The position numbers and the translations under genes were made by a program. This document shows positions 4,883-6,394 of a stretch of 6,394 nucleotides of DNA, in pieces (the stretch's first letter is position 1; each line of letters begins with the position of its first letter). Below the pieces are notes generated by a model. That model did no database searches, was not told where the DNA came from, and saw nothing but the letters and a program-made list of their open reading frames with translations. The stretch is from JBCCRH01 sp039208045 (GTDB taxonomy: Bacteria > Bacteroidota > Bacteroidia > Chitinophagales > Saprospiraceae). The stretch covers positions 1 through 6,394 of the forward strand of contig JBCCRH010000366.1 of assembly GCA_039208045.1 (NCBI GenBank), written 5' to 3'.

Positions 4883-6067
4883 TTAACGAGCAACGACTAA
4901 ACGCTTACTTCGACTTTCACCATTGCCAAAACTAATTCTGACAATATACGTCCCATTCGTAGCAAGCGAAAGATCTAGGCGAAGCAAATTATTCCCTCTT
5001 TTCAATCGAGTGTTCAATTGGAAAACAAGTCTACCTGTAGCGTCGAAAATAATAATCTCTGCATCATTTGCTGCTTGAGTAATTATTTCTAAGTTGGCAA
5101 AATTTCCTGTAACTGGATTAGGATAAATATCCTTAACCGCTAGTTCTTGATCTTTTTCATAAATAAGCGCAATCACTGGCGAATATTCGAACTGTCCATC
5201 AAAATCAACCTGCCTCAAGCGATAGTAATAAACAATACTAGGACTCAGATTTCGATCTATATATTGGTAATCATGCACTTCGGTGGTTGTCCCTTGCCCA
5301 GGCACCCAATCCAATACTTTATAGTCTTTCCCATTCTCACTACGCTGTATCTCGAAGCCTCTATTATTAGTCTCTGATTCAGTACGCCACGTCAGTGTAG
5401 CCACACCATTATTCATTACTCCTTTGAAATCAGCTAATTCAACGGGCAGGATGGAAGGAGCCATAGTCGGGCTTGCCGTTGGAGAAGTGGTAGGTACCAT
5501 CGTGGGGCTTGCCGTAGTTGGCAAAGGAGTAGTTGGACTTGGCGTCGGACTCGCCGTTGGAGAAGCCGTAGGTACCATCGTGGGGCTTGCCGTAGTTGGC
5601 AAAGGAGTAGTTGGACTTGGTGTCGGACTCGCCGTCGGAGAAGCCGTAGGTACCATCGTGGGGCTTGCCGTAGTTGGCAAAGGAGTAGTTGGACTTGGCG
5701 TAGGACTCGCCGTCGGAGAAGCGGTAGGGCTGAGCACTATTTGCTCACTTTGTGCTTGTGTTGTCTGAAACTGTTCTGCGAAAGAGGTGATTTCTCTACT
5801 TTGCAAATAGCTAGGATAGGCAGGTGCTTGACTGGGCATGAATGTTGGAGCAGCGGAGAAGGAGGCGTCGCTAGCCCCGCTAGCAGATAGCCCAGTATTT
5901 GGAGATGCGGGTTGTCCCCAACTTCGTGTGGTTAAGGGCATCCCAAGCAGAAAGGTGGAGGCTCCTAATAATTTTTTTATTACACTTCTCCGTCCAATTC
6001 CCGTGTCTTCTTTCTTTTGTGATGACTCTTCAGAGGAGTCATTGGGTGCATGCTTATTCTCTTCCAT
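4883..6067 (-). CDS. Secreted Ser/Thr-Pro-rich repeat protein with Tat-like signal, Fn3-like domain and T9SS type A sorting domain
   Basis: This 394-residue protein is built for export to the cell surface. A hydrophilic, charged N-terminus leads to RRSVIKK at 26-32 and a hydrophobic stretch to about 45, resembling a twin-arginine signal; ordinary Sec export is possible. Residues 52-112 are Ala/Ser/Pro-rich. Residues 113-204 form a Ser/Thr-Pro stalk with three identical 26-residue units (116-193), each with eight Pro, eight Thr and four Ser. LPVELADFKG at 207-216 opens an Fn3-like domain to about 303, with TWRTESETNNRGFEIQRS at 226-243, common in Bacteroidota surface proteins. Residues 312-394 are a T9SS type A sorting domain: YPNPVTGN at 315-322, ATGRLV at 343-348, NGTYIVRI at 371-378 and a basic KRLVVAR end. 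No catalytic domain is seen, so it is probably a structural or adhesive surface protein. The stalk could be O-glycosylated, and the adjacent prolyl-hydroxylase-like enzyme makes it a candidate substrate. Confidence 0.88.
   Translation of the reverse strand: MEENKHAPNDSSEESSQKKEDTGIGRRSVIKKLLGASTFLLGMPLTTRSWGQPASPNTGLSASGASDASFSAAPTFMPSQAPAYPSYLQSREITSFAEQFQTTQAQSEQIVLSPTASPTASPTPSPTTPLPTTASPTMVPTASPTASPTPSPTTPLPTTASPTMVPTASPTASPTPSPTTPLPTTASPTMVPTTSPTASPTMAPSILPVELADFKGVMNNGVATLTWRTESETNNRGFEIQRSENGKDYKVLDWVPGQGTTTEVHDYQYIDRNLSPSIVYYYRLRQVDFDGQFEYSPVIALIYEKDQELAVKDIYPNPVTGNFANLEIITQAANDAEIIIFDATGRLVFQLNTRLKRGNNLLRLDLSLATNGTYIVRISFGNGESRSKRLVVAR
5489..5722 (-). repeat. Three tandem 78-base repeats encoding the Ser/Thr-Pro stalk
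   Basis: Units run 5489-5566, 5567-5644 and 5645-5722. Each encodes the same 26 residues, and pairs of units differ at only two or three bases. The four variable sites are all third codon positions and silent. Shorter degenerate SPT-type copies flank both sides (about 5453-5488 and 5723-5731). Repeats this alike can gain or lose copies by slippage or recombination without breaking the frame. Confidence 0.95.
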
Positions 6068-6178
6068 GTATGTAAATAGATTGTCAGGTGTTTTATGTCT
6101 TATGCAATATACTAATTTTTCCCTCAGCGGGTAACTTTCATTAGGGATTAGAGGCCATCAATTTCGATTCTCCCCCTA
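6068..6178. other. Intergenic region between two T9SS cargo genes
   Basis: This 111-base gap lies between the stop of the right-edge gene (6179) and the ATG at 6067, both pointing left. No clear hairpin terminator, Shine-Dalgarno or well-spaced promoter pair was found. It could hold a promoter, or the two genes could be co-transcribed. Confidence 0.5.
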
Positions 6179-6394
6179 TCAATGCACCACAACTCGTTGA
6201 ATAACAACCTGATCATCAAGCCACACCTTCAACAGATAAATACCTGTCGGTAAATGCGCTACTGAGAACTCATACTGAGGCGCAGTGATCGTATGCTCTT
6301 GCCAGACTTCTTTTCCCGAAAGGGTATACAACTGTACCGCAGTAATAAGCCCTCTCTGAGAGGCTATGGTGAGCCTTTTATGGGTAGGATTAGG
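6179..6394 (-). CDS. C-terminal end of a T9SS type A cargo protein, cut by the window edge
   Basis: Reading leftward from the right edge, 71 codons are open to a TGA at 6181-6179. They encode a nearly complete T9SS type A sorting domain. PNPTHKRLTI, probably the end of a YPNP motif, lies at the edge. LYTLSGKEVWQ follows (the usual turn with SGK/TGR), then LPTGIYLLKV and a terminal QRVVVH. Such domains direct outer-membrane passage through the type IX system and are removed or attached to surface glycolipid. The functional part of the protein lies outside the window, so its role cannot be stated. Its sorting domain differs clearly from that of the next gene, so the pair is not a simple recent duplication of this end. 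Confidence 0.85.
   Translation of the reverse strand, partial: PNPTHKRLTIASQRGLITAVQLYTLSGKEVWQEHTITAPQYEFSVAHLPTGIYLLKVWLDDQVVIQRVVVH

Noticed and set aside
5147..5377. Plus-strand open frame of 76 residues, and another of 98 residues at 5838-6134
   Set aside because: Both are antisense to the T9SS stalk-protein gene and show no domain or plausible start region.
5489..5722. Tandem repeats as a possible CRISPR array
   Set aside because: The 78-base units are contiguous without unique spacers and are codon-phased within a protein.
5424..5768. Plus-strand open frame rich in Val and Gly repeats
   Set aside because: It is the antisense shadow of the Ser/Thr-Pro repeat region; the sense protein has a signal, Fn3-like and T9SS domains, while this frame has no recognisable domain.

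Overview
The window looks like chromosomal DNA of a Bacteroidota bacterium. Two proteins at the right end finish in type IX secretion (T9SS) type A C-terminal sorting domains, one of them behind an LPVEL-type Fn3-like domain common in this phylum. No start codon has a Shine-Dalgarno sequence, and the DNA is moderately AT-rich. A marine or Saprospiraceae-like member is a guess only.

Layout, left to right. Positions 1-834 (minus) hold most of a family 10 (fucosyltransferase-type) glycosyltransferase, cut by the left edge. A 129-base divergent gap follows. Positions 964-1890 (plus) encode a PAPS-dependent sulfotransferase of the heparan-sulfotransferase type. It converges with, and overlaps by 17 bases, the last gene of a three-gene leftward operon. 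In transcription order that operon is a two-domain prolyl-4-hydroxylase-like dioxygenase (4742-3447), a MycE/TylF-type O-methyltransferase (3411-2650) and a second sulfotransferase of the chondroitin/HNK-1 type (2626-1874). A 140-base gap with two strong hairpins separates this operon from a leftward gene (6067-4883) for an exported protein. That protein has a Tat-like signal, a Ser/Thr-Pro-rich stalk with three identical 26-residue repeats, an Fn3-like domain and a T9SS sorting domain. The right edge holds the last 71 codons of another T9SS cargo protein.

How the parts may work together (inference). Five adjacent genes encode enzymes that tailor a glycan or protein: glycosyl transfer, sulfation by two unrelated enzyme types, O-methylation and hydroxylation. 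Next to them lies a surface protein whose stalk resembles hydroxyproline-rich glycoproteins of plants and green algae. A testable idea is that the dioxygenase hydroxylates stalk prolines, which are then glycosylated and decorated with sulfate and methyl groups. A plainer alternative is that the enzymes decorate an exopolysaccharide or O-antigen and the secreted protein is only a neighbour. No tRNA, rRNA, CRISPR array or insertion sequence is visible, and no gene-free stretch exceeds 140 bases.
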